Origin: Asaia prunellae JCM 25354
Lineage (GTDB): Bacteria > Pseudomonadota > Alphaproteobacteria > Acetobacterales > Acetobacteraceae
DNA: 64,000 nucleotides
Direction of reading: 5' to 3'
NCBI RefSeq assembly: GCF_000613885.1
Contig: NZ_BAJV01000004.1
Location: 62,001-126,000, forward strand
In this document: piece by piece, positions 27,306 through 37,562 of the stretch
Numbering within the stretch: position 1 is the stretch's first letter
How the letters are laid out: every line of letters begins with the position of its first letter
Translations under genes and position numbers: made by a program
The notes under the pieces: generated by a model
Databases searched by the model: none
The model's input: only the letters and a program-made list of their open reading frames with translations
Told to the model about the DNA's origin: nothing

Positions 27306-28594
27306 GCTGTCAGAGACCTATGCTCGGTGTCATCGCTGACGATTTCACCGGTGCGACCGATATCGCCAGTATGCTGGTTAACCACGGAATGAGGACAATT
27401 CAGACGATCGGCATTCCCGATCAAAACGATCCTCTGATTGCTCAGGCCGATGCTGTTGTTGTTGCTCTGAAATCCCGGACAATTCCTGCGGCGCAGGCAA
27501 TCGGGCAGTCTTTGGCCGCACTGAAAGCGTTGCAGGATCTGGGATGCCAGCAGTTCTTTTTCAAATATTGCTCCACGTTCGATTCAACTGCGGAGGGTAA
27601 TATTGGACCAGTTGCCGAGGCTCTGGCTGCAGCACTCGGGCAAGCGGTCACGATTGCCGCACCGTCTCTCCCCGTGAATGGGCGTACGGTCTATAATGGC
27701 CATTTATTTGTGGGGCATGCGCTGCTGAGCGACAGCGGCATGCAGAACCATCCTCTCACACCGATGACTGACGCCAATCTAGTGCGATGGCTTCAGGCAC
27801 AATCCAGAGGGCGGGTGGGCCTGGTTGATCTGGCTGCTGTGCGCGCCGGAGACCAGACGATACGGGCGTGCTTCGACAAAGCCAGGGCGGATGACACCAG
27901 CCTGCTGATTATCGACGCGATATCGGATGCTGATCTTCTTGCGATAGGACATGCCTGCCGTGACCATGTGCTGGTGACTGGCGGTTCCGGTGTCGCGATG
28001 GGTCTGCCTGATAATTTTCGCACCCTTTCGGTACTCGCGGGCGCAGGCGCGGCGGCCTTGCCCACAATCAAGGGCAAAAGCGTCGTATTGGCAGGTAGCG
28101 GCTCTCTGATGACGAATAAGCAGGTTGCCACCTGGAATGCGGCCTCCCGCCCGTCTTATCGCATCAACGTTCTGGATCTGGCGTCGGGCAAGCCTGTTAT
28201 CGATGAAGCTATCAACTTTTTTGATGCTCATGCAGAGCAGGCTGTTCTGATTTATGCGACCTGCCCTGCAGAGGAATTGAAGAGGATTCAAGCCACCCTC
28301 GGTGTTCACAAAGCAGGCGAAATGGTCGAACACGCCTTGGGCGATATTGCGCGTAGACTGCTTGAACGTGGCGTGACTCATTTTGTCGTGGCCGGTGGAG
28401 AAACGTCCGGCGCAGTCGTACAGGCACTCGACGTCAAGGGCCTGCTCATCGGCAGGCCAATTGCGCCAGGTGTTCCGGCCACTGTGTCGCTCGGCGCCAA
28501 GCCGATCGCCCTGGCGCTGAAATCAGGAAATTTCGGGGATGCAGATTTCTTCACCAAGGCGCTGAACGCCTTTGAGGAAAATTACGATGCTTGA
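27302..28594 (+). CDS. otnK: 3-oxo-tetronate 4-kinase (DUF1537 family)
   Basis: 430 residues. The start GVIADDFTGATDIASMLV is the signature of four-carbon acid sugar kinases; the C-terminal nucleotide-binding domain shows VLAGSGS, GGETSGAV and a GAKPIALALKSGNFGD end. It phosphorylates 3-oxo-tetronate (from D-erythronate, or from L-threonate after isomerisation by OtnI) at the 4-position. It overlaps ltnD upstream and otnC downstream, so the three are translationally coupled. Confidence 0.92.
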   Translation: MSCQRPMLGVIADDFTGATDIASMLVNHGMRTIQTIGIPDQNDPLIAQADAVVVALKSRTIPAAQAIGQSLAALKALQDLGCQQFFFKYCSTFDSTAEGNIGPVAEALAAALGQAVTIAAPSLPVNGRTVYNGHLFVGHALLSDSGMQNHPLTPMTDANLVRWLQAQSRGRVGLVDLAAVRAGDQTIRACFDKARADDTSLLIIDAISDADLLAIGHACRDHVLVTGGSGVAMGLPDNFRTLSVLAGAGAAALPTIKGKSVVLAGSGSLMTNKQVATWNAASRPSYRINVLDLASGKPVIDEAINFFDAHAEQAVLIYATCPAEELKRIQATLGVHKAGEMVEHALGDIARRLLERGVTHFVVAGGETSGAVVQALDVKGLLIGRPIAPGVPATVSLGAKPIALALKSGNFGDADFFTKALNAFEENYDA

Positions 28595-29228
28595 TGAAAA
28601 TGTATGCAGACGCGAAATTTGTGCAATCGGCAGAGATCTCTACGAACGTGGTCATACGACAGGGAGCGCGGGCAATATCAGTGCACGGCTATCCGATGGC
28701 TGGCTCATTACACCGACAGACATTTGCCTAGGGCGTCTGACGCCAGACGGAATAGCCAAGGTTGATCTGGATGGTCATTGGATTTCCGGACCAAAACCTT
28801 CGAAAACCGTTGTCTTGCATCGTAGTATCTACGATCAGCGGCCGGACTGTCATGGGATCATTCATACACATTCCACGCATCTCGTCGCACTGACTCTTGC
28901 GGGTGTATTCTCTGATTCTGCAATTATACCCCCAATCACGCCCTATCAGGTTATGAAAATCGGGCGCGTACCGTTGATAGCCTACGAGCGTCCGGGCTCA
29001 CCAAAGGCTGCACAGCGTATCGCCGCATTAGCTACGACAGTTCAAGGGGTGATGCTGGAGCGTCTTGGGCCTGTGGTGTGGGGAGCCACCGTCACGAAAG
29101 CTGCGGACGCTTTGGCAGAGCTCGAGGAGACGGCGCGTCTCTGGTTGCTGACTAATCCAAAGCCCCAACCGCTCTGCGAAGACGCTTTACGTGAAATTGC
29201 GGAAGTCTTCGGCACCAGCTGGGGTTGA
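28587..29228 (+). CDS. otnC: 3-oxo-tetronate 4-phosphate decarboxylase (class II aldolase family)
   Basis: 213 residues from the ATG at 28587, which overlaps the otnK stop and has GAGGA ten bases upstream; a TTG at 28572 is less likely. Class II aldolase/adducin fold: RGHTTGSAGNIS at residue 20, GIIHTHSTHLVAL with two zinc-binding His, and a catalytic Glu region (SKTVVLHRSIY). It decarboxylates 3-oxo-tetronate-4-phosphate to dihydroxyacetone phosphate, delivering carbon to central metabolism. The order ltnD-otnK-otnC-otnI matches known threonate/erythronate gene sets. Confidence 0.88.
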   Translation: MLDENVCRREICAIGRDLYERGHTTGSAGNISARLSDGWLITPTDICLGRLTPDGIAKVDLDGHWISGPKPSKTVVLHRSIYDQRPDCHGIIHTHSTHLVALTLAGVFSDSAIIPPITPYQVMKIGRVPLIAYERPGSPKAAQRIAALATTVQGVMLERLGPVVWGATVTKAADALAELEETARLWLLTNPKPQPLCEDALREIAEVFGTSWG

Positions 29229-29257
29229 TATAAACGCCAAAAATACAAAGGTTCATC

Positions 29258-30646
29258 ATGACCCCCGTTCTTCTGATGGCCGGTGCGATCTCAGGCATAG
29301 GTTTGATGCTCGTACTCATTATACGATTTAAGCTGCAGCCCGTACTGACGTTGCTCATCGTCAGTATTTTCGTTGCCCTTTTGTCCGGCATGCCTGCCGA
29401 CAAGATCGTCCCCGCCATTGAGGCCGGGATGGGCAAGACGATGGGCCATATTGCCATCATTATCGCGCTGGGCGCCATGATCGGCAAAATTGTCGAGATT
29501 TCAGGTGGCGCACAGGTCTTGGCACGAGATTTGATTGGAAAATTTGGTGATCGCCGTATTCCGCTGGCTCTTACGCTGGCGGGATTTCTGATTGGCATAC
29601 CAGTTTTTTTTGAAGTTGGCGTCATTATGGTCATGCCGTTGCTCTATGGTGTTTCGAACGTCACCAGGCGATCATTGATGGTATTTGCTTTGCCCATGTG
29701 CGTGGCTATGCTGACGGTGCATTCATTTCTGCCACCCCATCCAGGGCCTGCCGCTGCCTCTGTGCAGATCGGAGCGGATATGGGACGGATCTTGGCGTTC
29801 GGCGTGCCAATTACCTTGCTGGTTTGCATTGTGGGATATTTTATCTCCCAGCATATGACGCGTCGTGACTTTAATTATTCGGTGGATATTCGTCTGGCGG
29901 TCAGTGGATGCGATGACGGGGGCGTTCCTGCTTCATTAGAGGCATCTGGTGAGGCACTCCCTGATGCTCCTGCGCCTGAATTCTGGCTTATTGTCGGGCT
30001 AATCCTGTTTCCCATCGTGCTGATTATGTGTGGGACAACAGTCTCCATCTTCCTGCCGCAGAAATCTTTTTATTATGCCGTCACACAGTTTCTGTCCGCT
30101 CCGGTAACAGCGCTGCTCGCAGACACAGTCCTGGCTGGGTACTGCCTGGGCTTGCGACGTGGCTGGAGTTTCGAGCAGGTTTCGAGCGTGATCGGTTCGG
30201 CTGTACCCGGCGTCGCAATGGTTATCCTGATTGCCGGTTGCGGGGGCGTGTTCGGTAATATTCTTGTACAAAGTGGTATCGGGCACGTCATTTCAGATAC
30301 GCTGCGTAATAGCGGGCTGCCAGTGCTGGCTTTGGCTTATATCCTCTGCCTGATACTGCGCGCCGTTCAAGGATCAACGACTGTCGCACTCGTCACGACG
30401 GCCGGGATTCTTGCTCCGCTGATCGCCACCTTTCATTTTGGCCCTAATCGTCTTGCCCTACTGGCTCTTGCAATGGGCGGCGGCGGCCTTTCAGCATCTC
30501 ACGTCAATGATGCTGGTTTTTGGATTTTCACAAAACTCACAGGAATTTCGGTCGCGGACGGTCTCAAAACATGGACGGTCCTCACCACCGTTCTTGGCTT
30601 TTTGGGCTTTCTCACCACAGCAGCAATGTGGCTGTTTTTTTCCTGA
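29258..30646 (+). CDS. GntP-family permease, probable threonate/erythronate importer
   Basis: 462 residues with 12 or more hydrophobic segments. The Gnt family pattern is visible in GIPVFFEVGVIMVMPLLYG and FLPPHPGPAAA near residues 115-165, and in QGSTTVALVTTAG in the C-terminal half. GntP permeases are inner-membrane symporters for gluconate and related sugar acids. Its position inside the threonate/erythronate operon suggests uptake of the four-carbon sugar acid. It starts 29 bases after otnC and precedes otnI by 25 bases. Confidence 0.88.
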   Translation: MTPVLLMAGAISGIGLMLVLIIRFKLQPVLTLLIVSIFVALLSGMPADKIVPAIEAGMGKTMGHIAIIIALGAMIGKIVEISGGAQVLARDLIGKFGDRRIPLALTLAGFLIGIPVFFEVGVIMVMPLLYGVSNVTRRSLMVFALPMCVAMLTVHSFLPPHPGPAAASVQIGADMGRILAFGVPITLLVCIVGYFISQHMTRRDFNYSVDIRLAVSGCDDGGVPASLEASGEALPDAPAPEFWLIVGLILFPIVLIMCGTTVSIFLPQKSFYYAVTQFLSAPVTALLADTVLAGYCLGLRRGWSFEQVSSVIGSAVPGVAMVILIAGCGGVFGNILVQSGIGHVISDTLRNSGLPVLALAYILCLILRAVQGSTTVALVTTAGILAPLIATFHFGPNRLALLALAMGGGGLSASHVNDAGFWIFTKLTGISVADGLKTWTVLTTVLGFLGFLTTAAMWLFFS

Positions 30647-30671
30647 CCTTAAAATTATGGAGTAGTGTTAA

Positions 30672-31469
30672 ATGCCTGCTTTTGCCGCAAATCTGACAAT
30701 GAATTATCCCGAATTCGGGTTTCTTGATCGCTTCGACGCTGCCGCACGCGATGGTTTTAAGGGAGTGGAGTTTCTCTTCCCGTATATGTGTTCGAAGGAA
30801 GATATCGGGGTGCGTATTGCCACCAATGATCTGCGCGTGGCCCTGTTCAACGCGCCTCCCGGTGACTGGGACGGTGGAGAACGTGGTTTGGCCTCGCTGC
30901 CAGGGCGCGAGGACGAATTTCGTCGTGCGATTGATACTGCCATGGAATATAGTGCCGTACTGAAAAATCGCCTTTTACATGTCATGGCAGGCCTGCGTGT
31001 ACCGGAAATCACACGGGAAAAGCAGATGGACATCTACCTTGAGAATATAGAGTACGCAGCTCAGCAGGCTCGCACTTCGGGCATTACAATTGTATTGGAA
31101 GCAATCAATACGAGAGATATGCCTGGATATTTCTTAAATTACCAGGAGGACTCAAAAAAAGTTTGCGATCTGATCGGCGCGGATAATATCAAACTACAGT
31201 TTGATCTGTATCACGCGCAGATCATGCAAGGTGATTTGTCCACCCGTCTCAATATTCTATTTGATTCAATCGCGCATATTCAGGCAGCAGGCGTGCCACT
31301 GCGCAATGAGCCCGATACAGGAGAAGTCAATTTCAACTATCTCTTCGAGCAGTTGGATGACCTCGGGTATCGTGGTTGGGTGGGATGTGAATATCGGCCC
31401 CGCGCGTCAACGTCAGAGGAGCTGGAATGGTTGGCCCCTTGGCGCGGACGTACTGCAACAGGGTGGTAA
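30672..31469 (+). CDS. otnI: 2-oxo-tetronate isomerase (hydroxypyruvate isomerase family)
   Basis: 265 residues, a TIM-barrel of the Hyi/OtnI type. It begins FAANLTMNYPEFGFLDRFDAA and carries VLEAINTRDMPGYFL and QFDLYHAQIMQGDL, with the metal-binding Glu, His and Asp positions conserved. In the threonate route it converts 2-oxo-tetronate into 3-oxo-tetronate, the substrate of OtnK. It closes the operon that begins at ltnD. Hydroxypyruvate isomerase proper would be the alternative without this context. Confidence 0.88.
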   Translation: MPAFAANLTMNYPEFGFLDRFDAAARDGFKGVEFLFPYMCSKEDIGVRIATNDLRVALFNAPPGDWDGGERGLASLPGREDEFRRAIDTAMEYSAVLKNRLLHVMAGLRVPEITREKQMDIYLENIEYAAQQARTSGITIVLEAINTRDMPGYFLNYQEDSKKVCDLIGADNIKLQFDLYHAQIMQGDLSTRLNILFDSIAHIQAAGVPLRNEPDTGEVNFNYLFEQLDDLGYRGWVGCEYRPRASTSEELEWLAPWRGRTATGW

Positions 31470-31772
31470 TAGGGTAAAGTCCTCATATGCTTTCATCGTT
31501 TCGGACGGATTCTTGCAAAGAGGCATCAGTCCGAAGTCTCGGAGGTTTGACAGGAAAGAAAGTGGCCACAACCATCAATACTCATGTTTTTGTATGCCTT
31601 ACACTTTATGGTGATAAAGGATTTCAAAGGAACAGAAACAGGACAACACAGCCTCACACCTTGGTCCCGTTTTAACTTGTTTGTATAAGAACCGCGATAA
31701 TGTTCGAGCTTGTGGCCTGCCCTGCGAGTGTATGGACTCTCTTGGACAGCCCCTCCTGTAAGAGATACGCCT
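31470..31772. other. intergenic gap, nothing recognised
   Basis: About 300 bases between otnI and the next gene. Short frames on both strands have no recognisable protein features, and no clear hairpin with a T-run was found, although the otn operon should terminate here. Confidence 0.4.
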
Positions 31773-32372
31773 ATGGCCCACTGCACCCGTTATTTTACCG
31801 ATGAGGAGATGAGACTCATCTACTTCCTCGAGGGACAGCAGGTTATCCAGACAAAAACCGATGGGTCCTTGCTAGTCGAAATCCGTCTTGAAACAGGCGC
31901 AATCATTACGGCATCCCCTGAAGAGGAAATAGCACCTTTTATCGACGACACATATGGGTTGTTCGTGAAGTTTGTTGACTTTCGCGATACGTCGAGACGT
32001 ATCCAACAGACGAAGGACGACTATTTACTCGACCTCTCTATTGCAGGGCCTATCCGCAACGTCTGGGCCTTACGAACAGCGTTCGCTGTTTACGATATCT
32101 ATACGCCCCCCGATAATGAGTATCTCCGCATCAATACCGAGCAACTTCCTCTCTACACACAGACGTGGGTATCAAACTTTCACCCCGACCTTGTTCCTGA
32201 TTATGCTGATTATGCCATCATCGATAATGGTATCGTTCTGGATGTGGCGGGAAAGGCTATATGTCTGGCAATCTTCAATAATGGCTTTCGTATAGAACAT
32301 ACCTTGAATAACGTCTCCGATATGTTTGAAGAACCATTCAAATCTCAATACGCCGTACGCAAATTGTTTTAA
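31773..32372 (+). CDS. hypothetical protein
   Basis: 199 residues from the ATG at 31773, which follows a GTAAGAG sequence; an in-frame start at 31710 is also possible. The protein is acidic and mostly beta/loop in character, with no membrane segment or signal peptide. Landmarks are FTDEEMRLIYFLEG near the start, an acidic ASPEEEIAPFIDDTYG stretch and DYAIIDNGIVLDVAG near the end. I do not recognise a family. It stands alone between the threonate operon and the convergent pca genes. Confidence 0.6.
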   Translation: MAHCTRYFTDEEMRLIYFLEGQQVIQTKTDGSLLVEIRLETGAIITASPEEEIAPFIDDTYGLFVKFVDFRDTSRRIQQTKDDYLLDLSIAGPIRNVWALRTAFAVYDIYTPPDNEYLRINTEQLPLYTQTWVSNFHPDLVPDYADYAIIDNGIVLDVAGKAICLAIFNNGFRIEHTLNNVSDMFEEPFKSQYAVRKLF

Positions 32373-32611
32373 TGGCTCCGCCAAGGCGTAGCCTTGATTG
32401 AACGGGTATCGTTGCATACTCTCCTTGGCACAATCCGGCATTACAATAGTCCCCAGATACGGAGACAGAGTCACACCGAATACGCTATCAACTCGTGCAG
32501 AAACAGGTGCCATCTGTAAATCACAGATAGCGCTCTCATCGTCCGCTTCCGGGCGCACCCGAGTTCATGCGACAGCCCTCCTGATAAAATAGGAATAACT
32601 TGGGATACGAC

Positions 32612-33787
32612 CTATCTATTTTGCTGCTCGTCAGGATCTGAGAGGAGTCTTTTTGCGCGATGCATGGCGCTGTTTGCACGGGGAATTCCGGCATAGAGGG
32701 CAACGTGCAGAAGCAGTTCGGCGATATCCTCGTCTGTACAACCGGTATTGCGTGAAGCCTTTATATGGAGCTCGAATTCCTCTTCGCATCCGAGCCCGGC
32801 CAGCAAAGCGAGCGTGACGATTGATCGTGTCCGCCGGTCGAAATGAGGGCGCGACCAGACCTGCCCCCAGGCAGTGCGCGTTATGAAATGCTGGAAAGGC
32901 TCATCAAATCTGGTGATCCTGGCAAGAGAACGACTCACATGCTCCCCTCCGAGCACGGCGCTTCTCACTTTCAAACCTGTTTCGTACAGATCTGCTGCCG
33001 GCTCATTACTTTGCTCGCCCGCGAGAAAACAATTCATCAGCGTTGAAATCCGCGTTCCTGCTTCCATCACCGGAATATGTCTCAGTCCCTCCAGCTTTAC
33101 CAATGATGCCTCGGGCATTTCAGCCACCATGCGCCGGGATACTTCAGGCGGAGTGGCCTCATCATTCTCGCCGACGATGACAAGGCTGCGTATCGCCAGA
33201 TGCTTCAACCCGGCAGAGAGGTCACAGGAGGCAAGCGCTTCGCAGGCACCAGCATACCCTTCTGACGCTGTTCGAAGAAAAATCTGCCGCAGCCCTTTTC
33301 CGTTTGGAGTTCCCTGCTCCTGAGGCGTAATCCAGCGGTCGAGCACTGTATCCGCGATCACGGCGACACCTTCAACCCTGACGAGTGCGGCGCGCTCTCT
33401 CCAGGAGCGTGAATCAGGAAAAACCGGAGCCGTATCAAGCAGGGTCAACGTATCGACACGCCCGGAAGCGACATGGCCGATCTGCTGTGCGATCAGACCG
33501 CCAATCGATATGCCAGCAATATGGGCTTTGCCAATGCCCAGCCTGTCCATCAGCGCGAGAACATCCTCCGCAAGCCCGGCAATCGTGTACGGCCCCTGGG
33601 TTACGTCAGTAAGCCCATGGCCGCGCATATCGGGCTGGATCACCCTGTAAACCTGCGCAAGCCTTTCGGCCACCTGATCCCATATGACAGACGAAGTGCC
33701 GAGCGAATGGAGCAGGATCAGCGCGGGTGCACCTGCAGCGCCACGTTCACGATAATGTACGTTCAGATCAGGCAGTGCGATAAACAT
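32612..33787 (-). CDS. pcaL: bifunctional 3-oxoadipate enol-lactonase / 4-carboxymuconolactone decarboxylase (PcaD-PcaC fusion)
   Basis: 391 residues. Residues 1-255 are an alpha/beta hydrolase (LLHSLGTSSVIWD oxyanion region, nucleophile Ser in GISIGGLIAQ near 96, His in LRHIPVME near 240). Residues 270-385 are a carboxymuconolactone decarboxylase domain (WGQVWSRPHFDRRTRS, LLHVALYAGIP). Together they turn 4-carboxymuconolactone into the enol-lactone and then 3-oxoadipate in the protocatechuate branch. It is the last gene of the minus-strand operon pcaHGB-pcaL, starting three bases after pcaB ends. Such fusions are known as PcaL in actinobacteria and some proteobacteria. Confidence 0.92.
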   Translation of the reverse strand: MFIALPDLNVHYRERGAAGAPALILLHSLGTSSVIWDQVAERLAQVYRVIQPDMRGHGLTDVTQGPYTIAGLAEDVLALMDRLGIGKAHIAGISIGGLIAQQIGHVASGRVDTLTLLDTAPVFPDSRSWRERAALVRVEGVAVIADTVLDRWITPQEQGTPNGKGLRQIFLRTASEGYAGACEALASCDLSAGLKHLAIRSLVIVGENDEATPPEVSRRMVAEMPEASLVKLEGLRHIPVMEAGTRISTLMNCFLAGEQSNEPAADLYETGLKVRSAVLGGEHVSRSLARITRFDEPFQHFITRTAWGQVWSRPHFDRRTRSIVTLALLAGLGCEEEFELHIKASRNTGCTDEDIAELLLHVALYAGIPRANSAMHRAKRLLSDPDEQQNR

Positions 33788-33790
33788 GGA

Positions 33791-35176
33791 TCAATTCCCT
33801 TTCTGCCAGCATTCCAGAGCCCGGGCGCAGAACTCCCGCGCATTACCGAGATAATTTTCAGGCTTGAGCAGCTCGGCAATTTCCTGAGGTGCCAGCAATG
33901 CCGTAACCCGGGGATCACGCGTGATGACATTGCCGAGCGTCTCATTGCGGGACAGGGCATCATGACTTGCCTGCTCGAGTATTTCATGAGCGGCCTGTTT
34001 GCCCAATGACGGAGCCAGAGCCATCGCGACCGCCTCTGCCATGACGACCCCATGGGTCAGAGCGCAGTCACGACGCATCGCATCGCTGTGAATTTCCATG
34101 GTTTCGATCATATCGGCCATCTGGGATGCTGAAGCTGCGGCAAGTCTCACGAGAAGGTAAAGTCTGCCATTCTGCATGCCAGCCTCCCAGCCCTCGTTCA
34201 TGTTCCTGCACCATTGCCGAAAGAAGTGTGGACACCAGCCCCGGAGCCTGAACTGCAGCAGAGAGCGCAATAGCACATCCGACCGGATTGCGTTTATGCG
34301 GCATGGTGGACGACCCGCCCCTGCCCTTTCCGCCGGGAGGCAGTAATTCCCCGATTTCGGTCTGCATCATCAGCGAGGCATCCCGGGCGAGCTTGCCGAG
34401 TGCACCGCAGAGAAGGCCAAGAGAGGTACCGCATCGGACGAGATCGCTGCGTATGCTGTGCCACGGAAGAGCTGGCAAACGCAGCTTGAGTCTCTCAGCC
34501 ATCAGGCGCCGACTTCCAGACCATGTCCCTGGAGCGAGGCCAGAGTGCCGGCAGCACCACCGAACTGAAGAACGGATGCGCTCTCAAGCGCCGCGCTGAG
34601 CGCCTTGCGGCTTGCTGCAATATTTGTGAGCCAACCCGCCGCCTTGAGGCCCAATGTTGTGGGAACTGCATGCTGCAACCAGGTGCGGCCCGGCAGGATT
34701 GTCCCGGAATGATCGGCAATAATTGCGGCCAGCCTCGTCTCGAGCCGCTGCACATCCCTCAGAATGTACGATGCGGCTCGGCGAAGCTGAAGGATCGTGG
34801 CCGTATCGATAACGTCCTGACTCGTTGCGCCCAGATGCACATATCCGGAGGCCATTCGATCCTTTTCAGCGACCTGTTTTGTAAAGGCAGTTACAAACGG
34901 AATGGCCAAGTTCCCGGCACGCCCGGCGGCCTGAGCCAGAATGGCACGATCAAATGCCTCCGGTCTTGCCGTCTGATTTATCAGGTCAGCCGCTTCCTGC
35001 GGAATGAGCCCTGTTCCTGCTTCAGCCGCAGCCAGCGCCACCTCAAAATCGAGCATGGCCCGCAACCTGCCCCGATCGCCGAGGACGGCCGAAACCGCAG
35101 GCGTGGAAAACAGGCCCTCGAGAAGCTCATCCCCCCCGCAGGAAGCATGAGCATAATCATCCTCATACTCAGACAT
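33791..35176 (-). pseudogene. pcaB: 3-carboxy-cis,cis-muconate cycloisomerase, two frameshifts
   Basis: Three frames make one fumarase-superfamily protein. 35176 to about 34505 (FSTPAVSAVLGDRGRLRAM, ATSQDVIDTA with the catalytic region) is followed by a frame to about 34165 holding the signature GGSSTMPHKRNP and HERGLGGWHAEW. A last frame to 33791 continues SQMADMIETMEIHSDAM and the C-terminal helices. Restoring one base at the first break and two at the second gives about 462 residues, as expected. PcaB closes carboxymuconate to carboxymuconolactone. The start ATG overlaps the pcaG stop by eight bases. Both breaks are likely errors, because the pathway is otherwise complete. Confidence 0.85.
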
Positions 35177-35768
35177 CGAAGAAAACAGTTTCACAATCTC
35201 CCTGAAAACGAAGATCGAGACGAAAGACCGGAATACCGTCCACAGGAGGCTCGGCACTGGCGATCACCGTCGCCACACGCTCAGGTGTTATAAGACCCAG
35301 AACCGGATCGGCCTCGTTGAGTGGGGAGTCCGGGAAATAGGCCCGTGTCACGAGACGGCGCAGCAGACCTCGCCCAAAGAGTCCGATCGCAATGTGAGGG
35401 GCCTGTACGCTGTTACCAGGTCCAGAAACCGGACCCGGACGCACCGTTTCAAAACGGTAAAAACCTTCTTCATCCGTCGGGCAGCGACCGAACCCTATAA
35501 AATCCCGATCCTTGATCTCGGCGTGCCTTGGATCATCCGGATGATGGTAATACCCCCCGGCATCTGCCTGCCAGATCTCGACCATGGCATCGGGGATGGG
35601 CGCGCCATCTGAATCGACAACCTGTCCGATAAGCACGATTTTCTCGCCCGAAACGTCCGAACCAACCAGAGTGTTACCGCCCTCCCAGGGCAAGGCGTAG
35701 TGGAAGAACGGGCCAACCGTCTGCCATGGTGTCAGACCATGGGTGAGGGCTTTCTGAATATGGCTCAT
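35169..35768 (-). CDS. pcaG: protocatechuate 3,4-dioxygenase alpha subunit
   Basis: 199 residues of the intradiol dioxygenase fold: TPWQTVGPFFHYALPW at the start, MVEIWQADAGGYYHHPDD and TRAYFPDSPLNEADP. As in other alpha subunits the iron ligands are not all kept; the beta subunit supplies iron. With PcaH it opens the ring of protocatechuate to 3-carboxy-cis,cis-muconate. The start overlaps the pcaH stop (ATGA), so subunits are made in coupled fashion. Confidence 0.94.
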   Translation of the reverse strand: MSHIQKALTHGLTPWQTVGPFFHYALPWEGGNTLVGSDVSGEKIVLIGQVVDSDGAPIPDAMVEIWQADAGGYYHHPDDPRHAEIKDRDFIGFGRCPTDEEGFYRFETVRPGPVSGPGNSVQAPHIAIGLFGRGLLRRLVTRAYFPDSPLNEADPVLGLITPERVATVIASAEPPVDGIPVFRLDLRFQGDCETVFFDV

Positions 35769-36469
35769 TTGACGTTCTCCATTGGCGTCTCATTCCGCCC
35801 CCTGAGCACGATGTCGTAGACATAACCCAGAGCCCAGCCACTCTCTGTCGTATCGATATCGAAGCGCGAAACCATACGCTGACGCGCTTCAGGCGGAACG
35901 GCACAGGCAATCGGATCAATATCTATCAGTGGATCACCGGGGAAATACATCTGCGTGATCAGACGCGTGGCAAAACCCCGGCCGAGCAGGGAAAAATGGA
36001 TATGGGCAGGCCGCCAGGCATTATGATGGTTACGCCAGGGATAAGCACCGGGCTTGATGGTAATGAAGCGGTAACGCCCCTCCTCATCAGTCGTGATACG
36101 GCCCTGTCCCGTAAAATTGGGATCGAGCGGCGCATCGTGCTGATCCTTCTTGTGGATATAGCGACCTGCTGCATTGCACTGCCAGATTTCGACCACTGTA
36201 CTGGGTACGGGGCGACCGCGATCATCCAGAATACGCCCTGAAACAATGATCCGTTCGCCAAGCGGCTCTCCCTTGCCCTGACGGGTCATGTCATGGACCG
36301 GCGGACGAAAAAGCCTGTCGCCAAATGCCATGGGACCTGTGACCTCAGTCAGCGTCTGGGGAATAGTCACAAGCGGCTGACGTGGTGAACGCGAAACTGT
36401 ACTGGTATAGGCTGGATAGAGCGATGGTGGCTCGGACAGTATCTGACGGGTATAGGGGAGCACGTCCAT
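35765..36469 (-). CDS. pcaH: protocatechuate 3,4-dioxygenase beta subunit
   Basis: 234 residues. The conserved VVEIWQCNAAGRYIH, FRFI-like strand, GAYPWRNHHNAWRPAHIHFS and TQMYFPGDP carry the Tyr, Tyr, His, His non-haem iron site. It is the catalytic, iron-binding subunit and first gene of pcaHGB-pcaL. The start is supported by AGGAGG nine bases upstream. The 89-base gap to the AraC-type gene at 36559 must contain divergent promoters. Confidence 0.95.
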   Translation of the reverse strand: MDVLPYTRQILSEPPSLYPAYTSTVSRSPRQPLVTIPQTLTEVTGPMAFGDRLFRPPVHDMTRQGKGEPLGERIIVSGRILDDRGRPVPSTVVEIWQCNAAGRYIHKKDQHDAPLDPNFTGQGRITTDEEGRYRFITIKPGAYPWRNHHNAWRPAHIHFSLLGRGFATRLITQMYFPGDPLIDIDPIACAVPPEARQRMVSRFDIDTTESGWALGYVYDIVLRGRNETPMENVK

Positions 36470-36558
36470 GACAGTCTTTCCTCCTCAATCTTCCGGCTTC
36501 AATCTGGTCAGAACCGCGCCGGTGACGGCACCATGGGACAGAGACGCTGAGCTGGTCG

Positions 36559-37508
36559 ATGGACAAAAACATACAAAATTGTAATTTTCTTACATCTCAC
36601 GTAAATGCCATCGCAGGGAATTCTGGCTTCATGGAAGAGATATCTGTTTGCGGAGAAGGAAGCCCGTTTCTCAAAACAGATCGCATAGGTCATATCGGCC
36701 TGACCCGCTTTTTTGATATCGAGCCCATAGAAAGACGCTCACGCCCGGTGAACTGGCATGTGGACCGTCACAGTCATGCCTCACTCGCGCAGATTTTCAT
36801 GCTGACCGCGGGCAAAGCCGAAATCGAACTCGCCGGAACCACCTGCCTCTATGAAGCCCCTCTGCTTTTATGGATACCGGCAGGTATTGCGCATGCCCTC
36901 GTCTATCAGCCGGGATCACGGGGTCATGTCGTCACGCTCGGCCACGGACATGTTGCGACCCTGCATCAGCGGGCTCCGCAGACCCGACCTCTGACCAGCC
37001 AGGCCAAAGCCCTGAAGACCGATCTCTCTGATCTGGACAGGATTGTTTCCCTGACACGTCTCATGCCGAAAATGACGGCTGAACTTGACGCGGTTACGAA
37101 AGATGCGTGCGCGCAGATGATTCTGGCCGCGATGACCCATCTTGTCAGCCGCAAAGCGAAAGCTGTGCTGACACGCCGCGACGAAAACCTCGTTTCTGCA
37201 TTCCGAAACGCTGTAGAAACGCGCTTTGCAAGTCGCGACACGCTCGAATCCTATCTCGACAGGCTCAAGACGTCTGAACGCATCCTGCGTCGTGCCTGTC
37301 TCTGCGTCACAGGACAGACGCCAAAAGACATTATTCAAAAAAGACTCGCAACAGAAGCAAGGCGCCTGCTTCTGTTCACCAATCTCGGGGCTGCACAGAT
37401 TTCCGAACGCTTGGCTTCAGCGATCCGGCCTATTTTTCCCGCTGGTTCCGTGGGCAGGAAGGCGTGACAATCACTGTTTTCAGAGAGGAACGACGCTCTG
37501 AACAGTAA
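36559..37508 (+). pseudogene. AraC-family regulator, probable pca/aromatic regulator, one frameshift
   Basis: N-terminal cupin-like effector domain (HVDRHSHASLAQIFML, LLLWIPAGIAHAL) and C-terminal AraC helix-turn-helix. The frame breaks near 37409; one added C gives ERLGFSDPAYFSRWFRG, the hallmark second helix-turn-helix of AraC proteins, and a stop at 37508 (about 316 residues). The layout resembles PobR-type AraC activators of aromatic acid genes. It diverges from pcaH across 89 bases, so control of pcaHGB-pcaL is likely. A start at 36631, preceded by AGGGAA, is also possible. Confidence 0.8.
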
Positions 37509-37562
37509 AGCCCTCTTTGTTTTCGATAGGGCCTGCAGGCAAATCGTGCCATCATCGGTTCG

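Noticed and set aside
32172-32558. Minus-strand frame of about 128 codons overlapping the hypothetical gene at 31773
   Set aside because: It is antisense to the better-supported gene for a large part, with no recognisable features; kept as non-coding.
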